From: Virgibacillus sp. NKC19-3
Lineage (GTDB): Bacteria > Bacillota > Bacilli > Bacillales > Amphibacillaceae
Direction of reading: 5' to 3'
Length of the DNA stretch: 64,000 bases
NCBI RefSeq assembly: GCF_019837165.1
Contig: NZ_JAGYHC010000001.1
Location: 2,852,001-2,916,000 of the forward strand
Position numbers and translations under genes: made by a program. This document shows, in pieces, positions 43,816-52,979 of the stretch; the first letter of the stretch is position 1; each line of letters begins with the position of its first letter. The notes under the pieces are model-generated. The model worked only from the letters and a program-made list of their open reading frames with translations. It ran no database searches and had not been told where the DNA came from.

Positions 43816-44658
43816 TTATCCCTTAATCGCTCCTTCCGTCATTCCCTTCGCAATCCGCCGCTGGAAAATTGCATAAAGAACAATCACAGGAACAATCGCT
43901 ATAATAAGACTTGCGAATAATGTCCCCCAAGCATTGGTATACTGCGCCTCACTGCTAATAAAATCAATCGCTAGTGCCAGTGTATAATTCTCACTGCTCT
44001 GCAGAAAAATCAATGCCATGAAGTATTCGTTCCAGAACTGAATCGTATTCATAATCGTTACCGTAATAATTCCTGACATACTCAAAGGAGTAATGATTTT
44101 TACCAATATACCATACGGTGACATTCCATCAATGGCTGCAGCTTCTTCCAGCGATTTCGGAATCGTGCTCAAAAAGCTGGTTAGAACGAATATCGTGAAT
44201 GGCAACTGACTAACAGCATATACAATTGCCAGCCCAAATATATTATCAAGCAAATTAAATTCCATTAATAAGAAGAATAACGGAATCCATCCAAGCACCA
44301 TCGGAATCATCATGGCGGAAACATATAAAATAAATAAAAAATTACTCCCGCGAAACTTCAATCGTTCAATGGCATATGCCGTTGGTATCGCGAGCGCTAA
44401 TGTTAAAATTGCACCAACTGCCGTCACAATGAAACTATTAAAAACGCTTGTGTCAATATTATAATTTGTCCATGCATCAGCAAAATTTTGCCAGTTCAAT
44501 GATTCAGGGATCCCCCAAGGATTTCTGTAGATCTCTGCATTTGATTTGAAAGACCCGAGAAACATCCAGAAAATCGGATATAATACTGCTATTGTCCAGA
44601 GGATGAGCGGAATCCGTATCCCTGTTTTTCCCAGGATTTCACCTACACTACGCTTCAC
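43816..44658 (-). CDS. ABC sugar permease, MalG type
   Basis: This 280-aa inner membrane permease has six segments. The EAA loop EEAAAIDGMSPYGILVKIIT docks the ATPase. It belongs to the carbohydrate uptake CUT1 family. The start is GTG with GGAGGGG upstream. Last gene of an operon with murQ, a binding lipoprotein and a MalF-type permease, so its substrate is probably a cell-wall amino sugar. No ATPase gene is present, and a shared MsmX-type ATPase would be needed. Confidence 0.92.
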   Translation of the reverse strand: MKRSVGEILGKTGIRIPLILWTIAVLYPIFWMFLGSFKSNAEIYRNPWGIPESLNWQNFADAWTNYNIDTSVFNSFIVTAVGAILTLALAIPTAYAIERLKFRGSNFLFILYVSAMMIPMVLGWIPLFFLLMEFNLLDNIFGLAIVYAVSQLPFTIFVLTSFLSTIPKSLEEAAAIDGMSPYGILVKIITPLSMSGIITVTIMNTIQFWNEYFMALIFLQSSENYTLALAIDFISSEAQYTNAWGTLFASLIIAIVPVIVLYAIFQRRIAKGMTEGAIKG

Positions 44659-44700
44659 GATTTTCCCCTCCTTTTTTCCATTTTCATTACATAGAGCATC

Positions 44701-45594
44701 CTAATACTCTACTTTGTCTCTTCGCATGAGCAATTGTAAAAGGAGTACAGTAATTAATGAAAGGGCTAAAATCATCACACCAATTGTCGCTCCATAACCG
44801 AAGTTATATTGTACAAATGCCTGCTGATAAAGGTAAGATCCCATCACATGGGTAGAATTATTTGGTCCACCACCAGTCATCACTTGCACCAGAATAAAAG
44901 AGCCATTTAATGTTGTGATAACGATATAAAGCACAGAAATTTTTACCTGGGGCCATACTAAAGGCAACGTCACCTTCCAAAATTGCTGCCATTGCGAGGC
45001 ACCATCTATTTCAGCTGCTTCATAATAACTTTTGGATATATTGGCAATTCCCCCCATAAGCATCAAAAGGAATAATCCGATACCGGCCCATATGGATGGC
45101 AAAACAAGACTCGGTAGTGCCCATGTCTCGCTCCCCAGCCAAGGCCTTGCTACAGATTCAAGTCCCAGAAATTCCAGAGCCGAATTAACCAATCCCAAAT
45201 CCGGGTTATACACAAACGTCCAAAGGATCCCAATAACGACAACAGACATAATATTCGGGAAGAAGAATACAATTCGATAAAATGGTGCTTCCTTTATTTT
45301 TAATTGTGTTAAAGCAACAGCAAAGAACATGGCCATAATCATAATTCCAATAACCTTTGTAACCACAAGGAAATAATCATGAATAATGGTATTCGGAATG
45401 ATTGCATCATTTATTAATTGTATGTAGTTATCTAATCCAATGAATTCCATGTTCTGTGACGATCCTGAAAAATCAAAGAAGGAATAGTACAAACCACTAA
45501 ACAAAGGATAAAGTGTAAAAATAACAAACATTATAAAAGTAGGCACCAAACAAAAAGCTAGAAAGGTATATTTTTGTTTTTTAGACTGTACCAT
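44701..45594 (-). CDS. ABC sugar permease, MalF type
   Basis: This 297-aa permease begins MVQSKKQKYTFLAFCLVPTF and has six membrane segments. The EAA loop is YEAAEIDGASQWQQFWKVTL. The ATG is chosen over a GTG three codons earlier because GAGTG is at suitable spacing. It pairs with the MalG-type permease 42 bases downstream to form the channel of the proposed MurNAc or GlcNAc-MurNAc importer. Confidence 0.92.
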   Translation of the reverse strand: MVQSKKQKYTFLAFCLVPTFIMFVIFTLYPLFSGLYYSFFDFSGSSQNMEFIGLDNYIQLINDAIIPNTIIHDYFLVVTKVIGIMIMAMFFAVALTQLKIKEAPFYRIVFFFPNIMSVVVIGILWTFVYNPDLGLVNSALEFLGLESVARPWLGSETWALPSLVLPSIWAGIGLFLLMLMGGIANISKSYYEAAEIDGASQWQQFWKVTLPLVWPQVKISVLYIVITTLNGSFILVQVMTGGGPNNSTHVMGSYLYQQAFVQYNFGYGATIGVMILALSLITVLLLQLLMRRDKVEY

Positions 45595-45689
45595 CCAAAT
45601 CACTCTTTTCTATACATAACTAGTATGGAATGTAAGGATGGAGAAAAAATCCTTAACATCCCATACTGTCTCCACTTCCTCCAGTATGA

Positions 45690-47039
45690 TTAACGGTAAT
45701 TAGCTGCAGCAGCTTCCGCTTCTTCCACAAATTCTTCCGCTGTCATGTTCCCTAACATGAGAGACATTAAAGCATCTCCAATTGGCGTTTCCAAATCCGC
45801 ACTCATTGGATGTGGCTTTTCGTATATTTGCACTTGTTCCGGATCGTTAATCATCTCATTTGCATCTATTAAATAGGAAGGTACATTTTCATTTTCTGTT
45901 AAGTCAACGTCGGAAACATTCATAATTGCCCCCGTATGTTCAGAAAATGACATCGCATATTCTCTTGAAAATACAAATTCTACAAAAGCCTTAGCAGCCT
46001 CTGGATTTTCTGCCTCTTCTGCAATGGCTAAAGGACGTAAATCCGGAACAATTGCATAGGCTTCGCCAGCATCCTGCATTGGCGACGGGATAAAACCATA
46101 TTCATAACCTTCAGGCACATCACTTTCCATTTCATTTGGCAACCAGAATCCAACCGGTATAAAAGCATTATCTCCAAGCAAGAAATTCATTTGCGATTGT
46201 GTATGATTTAACGCGCCCAAGCCTGAATCAAACATCCCCTCCTGTTGCATCTGTTCCACCTTTTTCATTGTCTCCAGCACTACGTCACTCGACCAGGCAC
46301 CTTCTGCACCTGTAATCAGATCTGCCAGCAACTCATCGCCGCCAGCCGCACCAAATGCAGGATAAAGCATACCTCGCAGGAAGTAATAAGGATGTTCTCC
46401 ACTTGTTACAAATGGGTCAACTCCTTCTACTTCTTTAACTTCTTCCATTGAACGCATGAAACTATCAAAATCTGTTGGAACCTCATATTCATTTTCTTCA
46501 AATAATGCTTTATCGTACCATGTACCCCAAGCATCAAACACTAAAGGAAGCGAATATATTTCTCCATCAAATTTCCCAGGTTCTACAATAAAACTATCTA
46601 ATAGAGCATCGCCATTTTCAAGTTCAATACCTTCAGCCCATTCCGTTAGATTCATCAATTGACCATCTTCTACCATTTGTGTTTCACTTGATCCTGCCCC
46701 GTCAATATATACAACATCTGGTGGATCTCCAGAAACCCAGCGCGTACGCATTTCATCATTAATATTTGGACCTGCATATTCCGTAATGCTTACATCCGGA
46801 TATTCCTCTTGGAAATCAGCAATCACTTCTTTCCACCAGGAATCGCCATAGCCCCCAACGAAATATTGTATTTCGAGTTCACCTGAAATTTCCCCGTCTC
46901 CTTCAGAAGCTTCTCCTGCTTCATTGGTTTCCCCTGTAACTGAAGTCTCTTCATCATCCGATGAACAGGCTGCCATTAAAACGAGCAGTAAAACAGCCAT
47001 CAATAGAAACAGTGCACGTCCTTTGAATCGTTTTTTCAC
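45690..47039 (-). CDS. ABC sugar-binding lipoprotein
   Basis: This 449-aa protein begins KKRFKGRALFLLMAVLLLVL after a GTG start with GGGGGC upstream. It has a lipoprotein signal with lipobox LMAAC (Cys about 24), then an acidic linker and a family 1 solute-binding fold (FQEEYPDVSITEYAGPNIND). It captures the sugar for the two permeases downstream. It lies 85 bases after murQ, so the ligand is most likely MurNAc-containing sugar; this is inference from context. Upstream in-frame codons lack a ribosome site. Confidence 0.9.
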   Translation of the reverse strand: MKKRFKGRALFLLMAVLLLVLMAACSSDDEETSVTGETNEAGEASEGDGEISGELEIQYFVGGYGDSWWKEVIADFQEEYPDVSITEYAGPNINDEMRTRWVSGDPPDVVYIDGAGSSETQMVEDGQLMNLTEWAEGIELENGDALLDSFIVEPGKFDGEIYSLPLVFDAWGTWYDKALFEENEYEVPTDFDSFMRSMEEVKEVEGVDPFVTSGEHPYYFLRGMLYPAFGAAGGDELLADLITGAEGAWSSDVVLETMKKVEQMQQEGMFDSGLGALNHTQSQMNFLLGDNAFIPVGFWLPNEMESDVPEGYEYGFIPSPMQDAGEAYAIVPDLRPLAIAEEAENPEAAKAFVEFVFSREYAMSFSEHTGAIMNVSDVDLTENENVPSYLIDANEMINDPEQVQIYEKPHPMSADLETPIGDALMSLMLGNMTAEEFVEEAEAAAANYR

Positions 47040-47124
47040 ATTATTTGCCCCCTTTGAATAATATATATGAAACGCATTAATAGTTAGGAAACTATGAATG
47101 CGATTTCGAATACATCTCGAACGA

Positions 47125-48024
47125 TTAACTGAAATAATCAATCGCTTCTCGCACATAGCCTTTGCTTATCGCAATCGCCTTTTTTGCTTCTTGATAGGTA
47201 ACTCCCGCTTCCATCATAACAATGGCAGGCTTTACTTCATGATTCGTCTGTGTTAGCACCTTCGAAGTCTCCTCATAGGTTGCATTTGTAATCTCCATTA
47301 CGATCCGCTTTGCTCGCTCCATTAATTTATAATTACTTGCATGAACATCGACCATTAAGTTTTCATAAACCTTTCCAAGCTTAACCATCACGGTTGTACT
47401 AATCATGTTCAATATCATTTTATGCGAGCTAGCTGCTTTCATACGTGTGGATCCAGTTAAAACTTCTGAACCGACGATGACTTCAATCGCACAATCTGCT
47501 AATTTGCTAATTAATGAATTTTCATTACATGCTAGGGAAATGGTACATGCTCCCAATTCACGCGCGTATGTCAATGCTCCAATTGGATATGGCGTTCTGC
47601 CACTTGCTGTAATTCCTATAACAGCATCATGAACGGTAATGTCTTTCTCTTTTAAATCCGCTTTTCCTTGCTCTTCTTTATCTTCTACTCCTTCAACGGC
47701 AGTGAAGAATGCATCATTACCACCTGCTATCACAGTTTGCACCAGTGATGGTGGTGTCATGAAAGTAGGCGGCATTTCCGAAGCATCTATCACACCTAAC
47801 CTTCCACTTGTGCCCGCACCTACATAGAATAGTCTTCCACCATTCGTAAGTGACTTATAAATCTTTTCTACAGCAATTTCAACTTGCGGTAATACCGACT
47901 CGATAGCATAAGCAACTTTTTTATCTTCCTCATTAATCGTTTGTAGCATTTCCGATGTAGGCATCTGATCAAAATTCATACTATTTTGATTTCTTTTCTC
48001 AGTAATTAGTTGAGACAACTCCAT
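47125..48024 (-). CDS. murQ: N-acetylmuramic acid 6-phosphate etherase
   Basis: This 299-aa enzyme begins MELSQLITEKRNQNSMNFDQ. It contains the SIS domain motifs VGAGTSGRLGVIDASEMPPT and GITASGRTPYPIGAL. MurQ cleaves the lactyl ether of MurNAc-6P, giving GlcNAc-6P and D-lactate. The ATG at 48024 fits the family length; an upstream extension of 11 codons is possible. First gene of an operon with an ABC importer. The kinase that would make MurNAc-6P is likely the BadF-type gene at 61025-62002. A cre-like site lies upstream. Confidence 0.95.
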   Translation of the reverse strand: MELSQLITEKRNQNSMNFDQMPTSEMLQTINEEDKKVAYAIESVLPQVEIAVEKIYKSLTNGGRLFYVGAGTSGRLGVIDASEMPPTFMTPPSLVQTVIAGGNDAFFTAVEGVEDKEEQGKADLKEKDITVHDAVIGITASGRTPYPIGALTYARELGACTISLACNENSLISKLADCAIEVIVGSEVLTGSTRMKAASSHKMILNMISTTVMVKLGKVYENLMVDVHASNYKLMERAKRIVMEITNATYEETSKVLTQTNHEVKPAIVMMEAGVTYQEAKKAIAISKGYVREAIDYFS

Positions 48025-48079
48025 GTTTATGCCGATCCCTTCGCTTGTATTTTTCAAAGTCTTTTATATTAACAGTATA

Positions 48080-48093
48080 TTAAACCGTTTACA
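48080..48093 (-). promoter_or_regulatory. Possible cre site upstream of murQ
   Basis: On the minus strand TGTAAACGGTTTAA matches the CcpA consensus TGWNANCGNTNWCA except at one position near its end. It is 56 bases before the murQ ATG. Confidence 0.4.
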
Positions 48094-48195
48094 ATTAATG
48101 CTTAATACCTAGATATAATTTATTATAGTATAAGGTTAGTGAATTATTTTGTCAATAACAATTTTCATAAATGTAATATTATTTTATTTTTTCGG

Positions 48196-48264
48196 TCATA
48201 ACACCATTTTTTCACGTACATATTTTCTTTTAGGTATCAAAATACAGGTCTTTCGGTTAACCAT
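48196..48264 (-). CDS. Possible 22-aa peptide or leader ORF upstream of murQ
   Basis: ATG at 48264 follows AGGGGTG with eight-base spacing and opens MVNRKTCILIPKRKYVREKM, ending after VL. The peptide is strongly basic. A perfect 19-base palindrome TACTGTTATCATAACAGTA (48299-48317) lies just upstream and may be an operator. No family is known to me, and it may be non-functional. Nothing else fills 48025-48336 beyond the cre-like site. Confidence 0.25.
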   Translation of the reverse strand: MVNRKTCILIPKRKYVREKMVL

Positions 48265-48336
48265 GTATAAATCACCCCTTGCAATCTACTTAGGTCGGTA
48301 CTGTTATCATAACAGTATGATCACCTTTAAAAAGCA

Positions 48337-48370
48337 TAAGCAAGAAGGAAAACATTTCCCTTCTTGCTTA
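48337..48370 (-). terminator. Terminator of the ABC-tetR operon
   Basis: Perfect 12-base arms TAAGCAAGAAGG (48337-48348) and CCTTCTTGCTTA (48359-48370) lie directly after the tetR stop at 48374. Confidence 0.75.
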
Positions 48371-48373
48371 TTA

Positions 48374-49027
48374 CTACTGTTCCGGGCGTAATCCATCATA
48401 GATTAATTTTATAAGTTGTGTCACTTCCTGCTCAGTTATGTTGCGATTTAATAGCAATGCAGGCAAGGCCGTACTGAAGATATTGGTAAAAATAAAATAC
48501 ATCATTCGTGTTGGAGCGATATCCTTTACCTCTCCCCGTTTGATATATGCGACTAATATCGGCTGAAAAACTTTGCTTATTTGTTCTGGGATAACATCCT
48601 TTATCATTGTTTTAAAATCTTCGCGAAACACGATTTCTCTTGCGAATAAAATAACCGCCTCTTTATTTTGCAGGGCAAAGTCCAAGCGGTTCCGAACTAC
48701 TTTCTCTAATAATTCATAGAAGGGTTGTTCGTCTTCGGTCTGGATCGACTGATAGAGTTCTTTGAGGACAACCGGAAAAATAAATTCCTTATAGAGAGGC
48801 AACAATACCCCTAATAATAAATTTTCCTTATTGTGAAAATGCTTATATACCGTACCCTCGGACACCTGCGCATGGCTTGCAATATCTTTTGTAGATGTCT
48901 GATGAAAGCCTTTTTCGCTAAACAGCTTTAACGCCGATTGTGCGACCGCCTGCTGTTTATCAGATAGTTCATCAATATGGGGCAATTCTTCTTCCAACAT
49001 TTTAAAAATAGATTTCAATTTTCTCAC
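48374..49027 (-). CDS. TetR family regulator of the ABC exporter
   Basis: This 217-aa protein has an N-terminal TetR helix-turn-helix (ALKLFSEKGFHQTSTKDIAS, then VSEGTVYKHFHNKENLL). The C-terminal ligand domain is of the multidrug-sensing type. The start is GTG immediately after the permease stop codon, with AAAGG upstream. It is third in the operon, so it is co-transcribed with the exporter. The palindrome at 50915-50932 in the promoter is its probable operator. Confidence 0.9.
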   Translation of the reverse strand: MRKLKSIFKMLEEELPHIDELSDKQQAVAQSALKLFSEKGFHQTSTKDIASHAQVSEGTVYKHFHNKENLLLGVLLPLYKEFIFPVVLKELYQSIQTEDEQPFYELLEKVVRNRLDFALQNKEAVILFAREIVFREDFKTMIKDVIPEQISKVFQPILVAYIKRGEVKDIAPTRMMYFIFTNIFSTALPALLLNRNITEQEVTQLIKLIYDGLRPEQ

Positions 49028-50191
49028 CTAGACCTTTCGATACCGTCTCATACCAAAGATATTAAGGATTGCGAATAATACAATCAATAAGAACAAAATA
49101 GATAGCGGCAATAACAAATCCTGAAATCCAGCGCCTTTGAGCACAACATCAATCATGGAATTTCCTGCGTGATAGAGGGGCATGATTGGCGCTATCCACT
49201 GTAGCCAGGGTTCCATGCTCTCCACCTTCAGCATACCCGAAAAAAAGATTTGAGGAATAATAATTAATGGGATAAACTGCATCATTTGAAATTCACTTTT
49301 AACAAAGGTAGATAAAAGCAAGCCAAGTCCTAAGGCTACGAAGCTTAGTAGAATATTGATCATAAACATCGTAACCAACGATCCCGCGATGTCCATATCC
49401 AAGATATAGACAGAAAACAAGATGATCACAGCTGTCTGTAGCACCGCGAAAATGCCATAACCGAATAAATAACCACATATAATATCAGATTTTTTAATCG
49501 GAGTGGACAATAATTTGTCTAATGTCCCGCTACTTCTTTCCTTTAACATTGCCATTCCTGAAATAAGAAAGACGAAGAAGAAAACAAAGAAACTAACCAA
49601 CACGGGATTAATAATATCAAAAAAACGATGGTTGTCATCGCCATAAATATAGTTCACGCTCAGAGCCTCATTGTCCATATCGATGGTTGTATCGAATTCC
49701 GTATCCAACATCATCTCCGAGTCCATATTTTCTTGGACTTCTGGCGGCATTTGTTCGATAGCTTGAGATATCCCCTGCATGTTATCAATCAATTCTTCTA
49801 TGTTATCAGCCAAATGAGTGATGTTGCTTTCCATCACTGCTTGCGAGCTGCTTTGAATAGTGGATCCTTCATCGATTGGATTATCATTAAGAATGGTCAG
49901 CGTCCATTCTTCTCCTTTTTCTTCGAGAACGCCATTGGCATGGCCTTCTTGCAAATAGGTTTCAGCATCAATATCTTGTTCTTCTTTTACATAAACTTGC
50001 TCATCCTCTAAAATATCAATAATATCGGCATCTACATTGACAGCTGCAATTGTTATTTCATCATCTGGATCGGGAAAGATATAATTGAGTAAGGCAATGA
50101 CCAAGATCGGTGCAATAAACAATAAGGCAAGCGTTCGCTTGTCACGGAGTACCTGTTTACCAATACGTTTCATCAAGAATAAGATTTTCAT
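49028..50191 (-). CDS. ABC-2 type exporter permease
   Basis: This 387-aa membrane protein has an N-terminal helix (about 22-40), a large outside loop (about 45-200), and five further segments. The block LISGMAMLKERSSGTLDKLL is typical of YhgE/LinR-type ABC-2 permeases. Its start overlaps the ATPase gene by four bases. Together with the ATPase it would export a drug or lipid-like molecule; the substrate is unknown. Confidence 0.9.
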   Translation of the reverse strand: MKILFLMKRIGKQVLRDKRTLALLFIAPILVIALLNYIFPDPDDEITIAAVNVDADIIDILEDEQVYVKEEQDIDAETYLQEGHANGVLEEKGEEWTLTILNDNPIDEGSTIQSSSQAVMESNITHLADNIEELIDNMQGISQAIEQMPPEVQENMDSEMMLDTEFDTTIDMDNEALSVNYIYGDDNHRFFDIINPVLVSFFVFFFVFLISGMAMLKERSSGTLDKLLSTPIKKSDIICGYLFGYGIFAVLQTAVIILFSVYILDMDIAGSLVTMFMINILLSFVALGLGLLLSTFVKSEFQMMQFIPLIIIPQIFFSGMLKVESMEPWLQWIAPIMPLYHAGNSMIDVVLKGAGFQDLLLPLSILFLLIVLFAILNIFGMRRYRKV

Positions 50192-50889
50192 TCTTCTTCC
50201 TCCAATTTTAAGAAGACCTGATCGATATTATCTACTTTAAAGTTATCTAAAATTTGCTGAGGTGTGCCACGGACCGCGATGCCTTGATTTTTCATTAATA
50301 GTAGCTGATCACACTTCATTGCCTCGTCCATGATATGGGTGGTAATCAAGATTGTGCTTTCCTCCTTTAATACATGGAGTTGTTCCCAAATATCCAGCTT
50401 TAATACCGGGTCAATCCCTACGGTAGGTTCATCAAGTATCAAAAATTGCGGGCGATTAATAAGGGCAATCGCAAGCGAAAGTCGGCGTTTCATCCCCCCT
50501 GAATAATGTTCCACCAGCTTGTGTTGTTCTTTTTCAAGTTGCACGAGACTCAATATTTCTCTTATCCGTCTTTTAGCTATTTTTCTTCTGTACATATGTG
50601 CGAAGAATTGGATATTCTCTATCCCGGTCAAATCATGATATAAGGAATCGCTTTGTGCCATATATCCGATTTGATTAAGCAACTTACGGTTAGGCACCTG
50701 TATATTATTCATCGAGATCGAACCTGTGTCAGAATGTTCCATTCCCATGATGCATTTAATCAATGTGGTTTTCCCAGCTCCGGATGGTCCAATTAAACCA
50801 GTAATATGGCGGTCGTATATCGGAACAGTAACATGGTTTAATACGGATTGCTTTCCATAATGCTTGGAAACATGTTGGACTTGTATCAC
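50188..50889 (-). CDS. ABC exporter ATP-binding protein
   Basis: This 233-aa ATPase begins IQVQHVSKHYGKQSVLNHVT after a GTG start with AGAGGAAA upstream. Walker A is GPSGAGKTT, the signature is HYSGGMKRRLS, Walker B is FLILDEPTVGID, and the switch His is in ITTHIMDE. In-frame codons upstream lie inside the promoter and operator and are excluded. First gene of the ATPase-permease-tetR operon. Confidence 0.93.
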   Translation of the reverse strand: MIQVQHVSKHYGKQSVLNHVTVPIYDRHITGLIGPSGAGKTTLIKCIMGMEHSDTGSISMNNIQVPNRKLLNQIGYMAQSDSLYHDLTGIENIQFFAHMYRRKIAKRRIREILSLVQLEKEQHKLVEHYSGGMKRRLSLAIALINRPQFLILDEPTVGIDPVLKLDIWEQLHVLKEESTILITTHIMDEAMKCDQLLLMKNQGIAVRGTPQQILDNFKVDNIDQVFLKLEEEE

Positions 50890-50914
50890 GTAATTTCCTC
50901 TTTTCTTTATAATG

Positions 50915-50961
50915 AGTGAGTGCTTACTCACTATTGTAAGTTATTTATTTGTAAAACGCAA
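50915..50961 (-). promoter_or_regulatory. Promoter with overlapping TetR-type operator
   Basis: On the minus strand TTGCGT (50956-50961) and TACAAT (50933-50938), 17 bases apart, form a sigma-A promoter. Directly after the -10 lies AGTGAGT-N4-ACTCACT (50915-50932), a perfect inverted repeat like known TetR-family operators. Confidence 0.7.
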
Positions 50962-51056
50962 CAACGACTAGAAACATGCCGGTTGAAAAACGTAGAGATT
51001 CAGATTTAGTCCAAAGTAAAGGAAACACACCACACCTTATACTTTCTATCTTCACG

Positions 51057-51090
51057 AAAAACCCACGTTCCAAACCAAACGTGGGTTTTT
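51057..51090. terminator. Terminator of the secreted wall-hydrolase cluster
   Basis: AAAACCCACGTT and AAACGTGGGTTTTT arms form a strong hairpin with T runs in both directions, 39 bases after the stop at 51129. Confidence 0.8.
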
Positions 51091-51128
51091 CAAATAATAA
51101 TTTTAGCTAACTCCTTTGCGCATTCCTA

Positions 51129-52979
51129 TTAATGCATTAAATCAACAACGATTTGTGAGGAATAATCAGGAATTTCATATTCAAGTTCATCTACCTTCAG
51201 GTTAAGTTCTGCTACAAACATGTTATTTTCAAGATAATAATCAATGCTTGAAATGACAGGACTATTATCGATGGGAATCGATCCACCTTCCTCATGTAAA
51301 TCTCCTTCTATTTCCCCGAAAGGAATACGGAGAATCAATTGTTCATCCGTTTCTTCCATTTCATAATTTGTTACTGTTTTATTCAGATCAAATACAATTC
51401 TAGAATAATCAGCATGGATACCACTTCGAATATCCTCTACATAAGGTGATGAAATGTCTACTTCACGAGAAGCCGTAAGACCATTATATTCGGCTGTTAA
51501 CTCTCCCTTCCCTTCATTCTCAGCATAAAAGACACCATCTTCTACATAACCAATATTATTGGACACTTCCCACTGAACTGCTGAAGCGTCAATTTCTATT
51601 TTCTCTCCATTCTCATCATATCCTTTGATGGTTAAATCAACACTTTCTCCTGGTGCGGCATTCAAATCCAAAGGTAAGATTCCTATGGATGCTTGTTCTT
51701 CATACGGATCAACATCATTTGGGTATGGACCATAACGTAAATAAGGGTTACGAATCTCATCCACCCATGTATTTAATTCACCTTCCCAGGATTCGATTAT
51801 CTCATCAACGGGAGTATCATTCATAATCATTTCTGGAACGTCCGTATCACCTATCAACTCTGCATAGCTTTCATCCATCGTAAAGTCTTCTGGGTTCTGA
51901 TCACGCATCCCGTCCACCAATTGTAATCCTAATTCAACTAAATCAATGGTAGTAGGATCCTCCATATGAATCTGGACGCCACCAACTAATTCTCCCTCAT
52001 ATTTTCCAGATGTCGGCCTGTAGTAAGTCGATCCAAAGGTGACCCCTTCTATATTACGACTATTCATCTCTTGTGCTAATGCTTCCCCGTCTATCCCCGG
52101 TGCACCAACCAATTCAAATGGTTGTGTGGTTCCAAGTCCAGTAGATAAACTTGTATTCTCAAGTAATTCTGTCCCCGCATACAAGTACGCACTTTCTTCT
52201 GTCGGTATATTGGGAGAAGTCATCACCCATGGAAGACCTGTATCCTCGAAATGCATCGTCCTTTCCCAGCCCTCCATTTTGGCCACTTTTACATTCACCC
52301 CCATGCTGTATTCATGATTCCACATGGTGGCTAGTTCACCAATGGTTAAACCATGACGAACAGGCAATAAAAACCTGCCCATAAAACTAACCGTTTCCTC
52401 GGAACGAAGTGGTCCTTCCACTTTTGTTCCACCAATTGGATTCGGACGGTCTAACACAATAACTTCTTTATCATATTCAGCTGCTGCTTCCATCACAAAT
52501 CCGAGCGTATAAATATAGGTATATACATTGGAACCAATATCTTGAATATCAAATAGTAATACATCCACGTCTTCCAGCATCTCTTCCGTTGGTTTCCAAG
52601 TGGGGCCGTATAAACTATATACAGGTAGCCCTGTTCGCTCATCAGTATAAGACTCTACATATTCTCCAGCTTCCTGGTTACCTCGGATACCATGTTCAGG
52701 GCCAAATAATGCTGTTAAATGAACATTCGGATGTTGAAACAATAAATCAATGTCATCTGTTACCACATTACTAGCTACGCCAGTCGGATTTGTTATTAAC
52801 CCAACTTTTTTCCCTTTAACCCAATCCAAGTGGTCACTCAAAAAAACTTCAATGCCAGGCCTAACTCCATCTGTATCGTCAACAACATTATCCTTTTCTG
52901 TTGCACTGGAAGTAATCAATGAGAATAGCAGAACGAATAATAGAAATACAGCAATGATAAAAAATCTATTCATTTTCAT
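51129..52979 (-). CDS. Secreted DUF1343 exo-N-acetylmuramidase-like protein with Ig-like and AMIN-like C-terminus
   Basis: This 616-aa secreted protein begins MKMNRFFIIAVFLLFVLLFS. Residues about 35-410 are a DUF1343 domain like B. subtilis NamZ (YbbC): GLITNPTGV, ALFGPEHGIRGNQEAGEYVE and VLDRPNPIGG are conserved. NamZ releases MurNAc from non-reducing ends of glycan. Unlike its paralogue (55796-57340) it ends with a bacterial Ig-like domain (about 430-510) and an AMIN-like domain (about 515-616, IHADYSRIVFDLNKTV) that could bind peptidoglycan. The start overlaps the preceding gene by 14 bases. Confidence 0.88.
   Translation of the reverse strand: MKMNRFFIIAVFLLFVLLFSLITSSATEKDNVVDDTDGVRPGIEVFLSDHLDWVKGKKVGLITNPTGVASNVVTDDIDLLFQHPNVHLTALFGPEHGIRGNQEAGEYVESYTDERTGLPVYSLYGPTWKPTEEMLEDVDVLLFDIQDIGSNVYTYIYTLGFVMEAAAEYDKEVIVLDRPNPIGGTKVEGPLRSEETVSFMGRFLLPVRHGLTIGELATMWNHEYSMGVNVKVAKMEGWERTMHFEDTGLPWVMTSPNIPTEESAYLYAGTELLENTSLSTGLGTTQPFELVGAPGIDGEALAQEMNSRNIEGVTFGSTYYRPTSGKYEGELVGGVQIHMEDPTTIDLVELGLQLVDGMRDQNPEDFTMDESYAELIGDTDVPEMIMNDTPVDEIIESWEGELNTWVDEIRNPYLRYGPYPNDVDPYEEQASIGILPLDLNAAPGESVDLTIKGYDENGEKIEIDASAVQWEVSNNIGYVEDGVFYAENEGKGELTAEYNGLTASREVDISSPYVEDIRSGIHADYSRIVFDLNKTVTNYEMEETDEQLILRIPFGEIEGDLHEEGGSIPIDNSPVISSIDYYLENNMFVAELNLKVDELEYEIPDYSSQIVVDLMH

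Noticed and set aside
48149-48391. Plus-strand 80-codon frame over the murQ-tetR gap
   Set aside because: Overlaps a terminator and the palindrome; no ribosome site.
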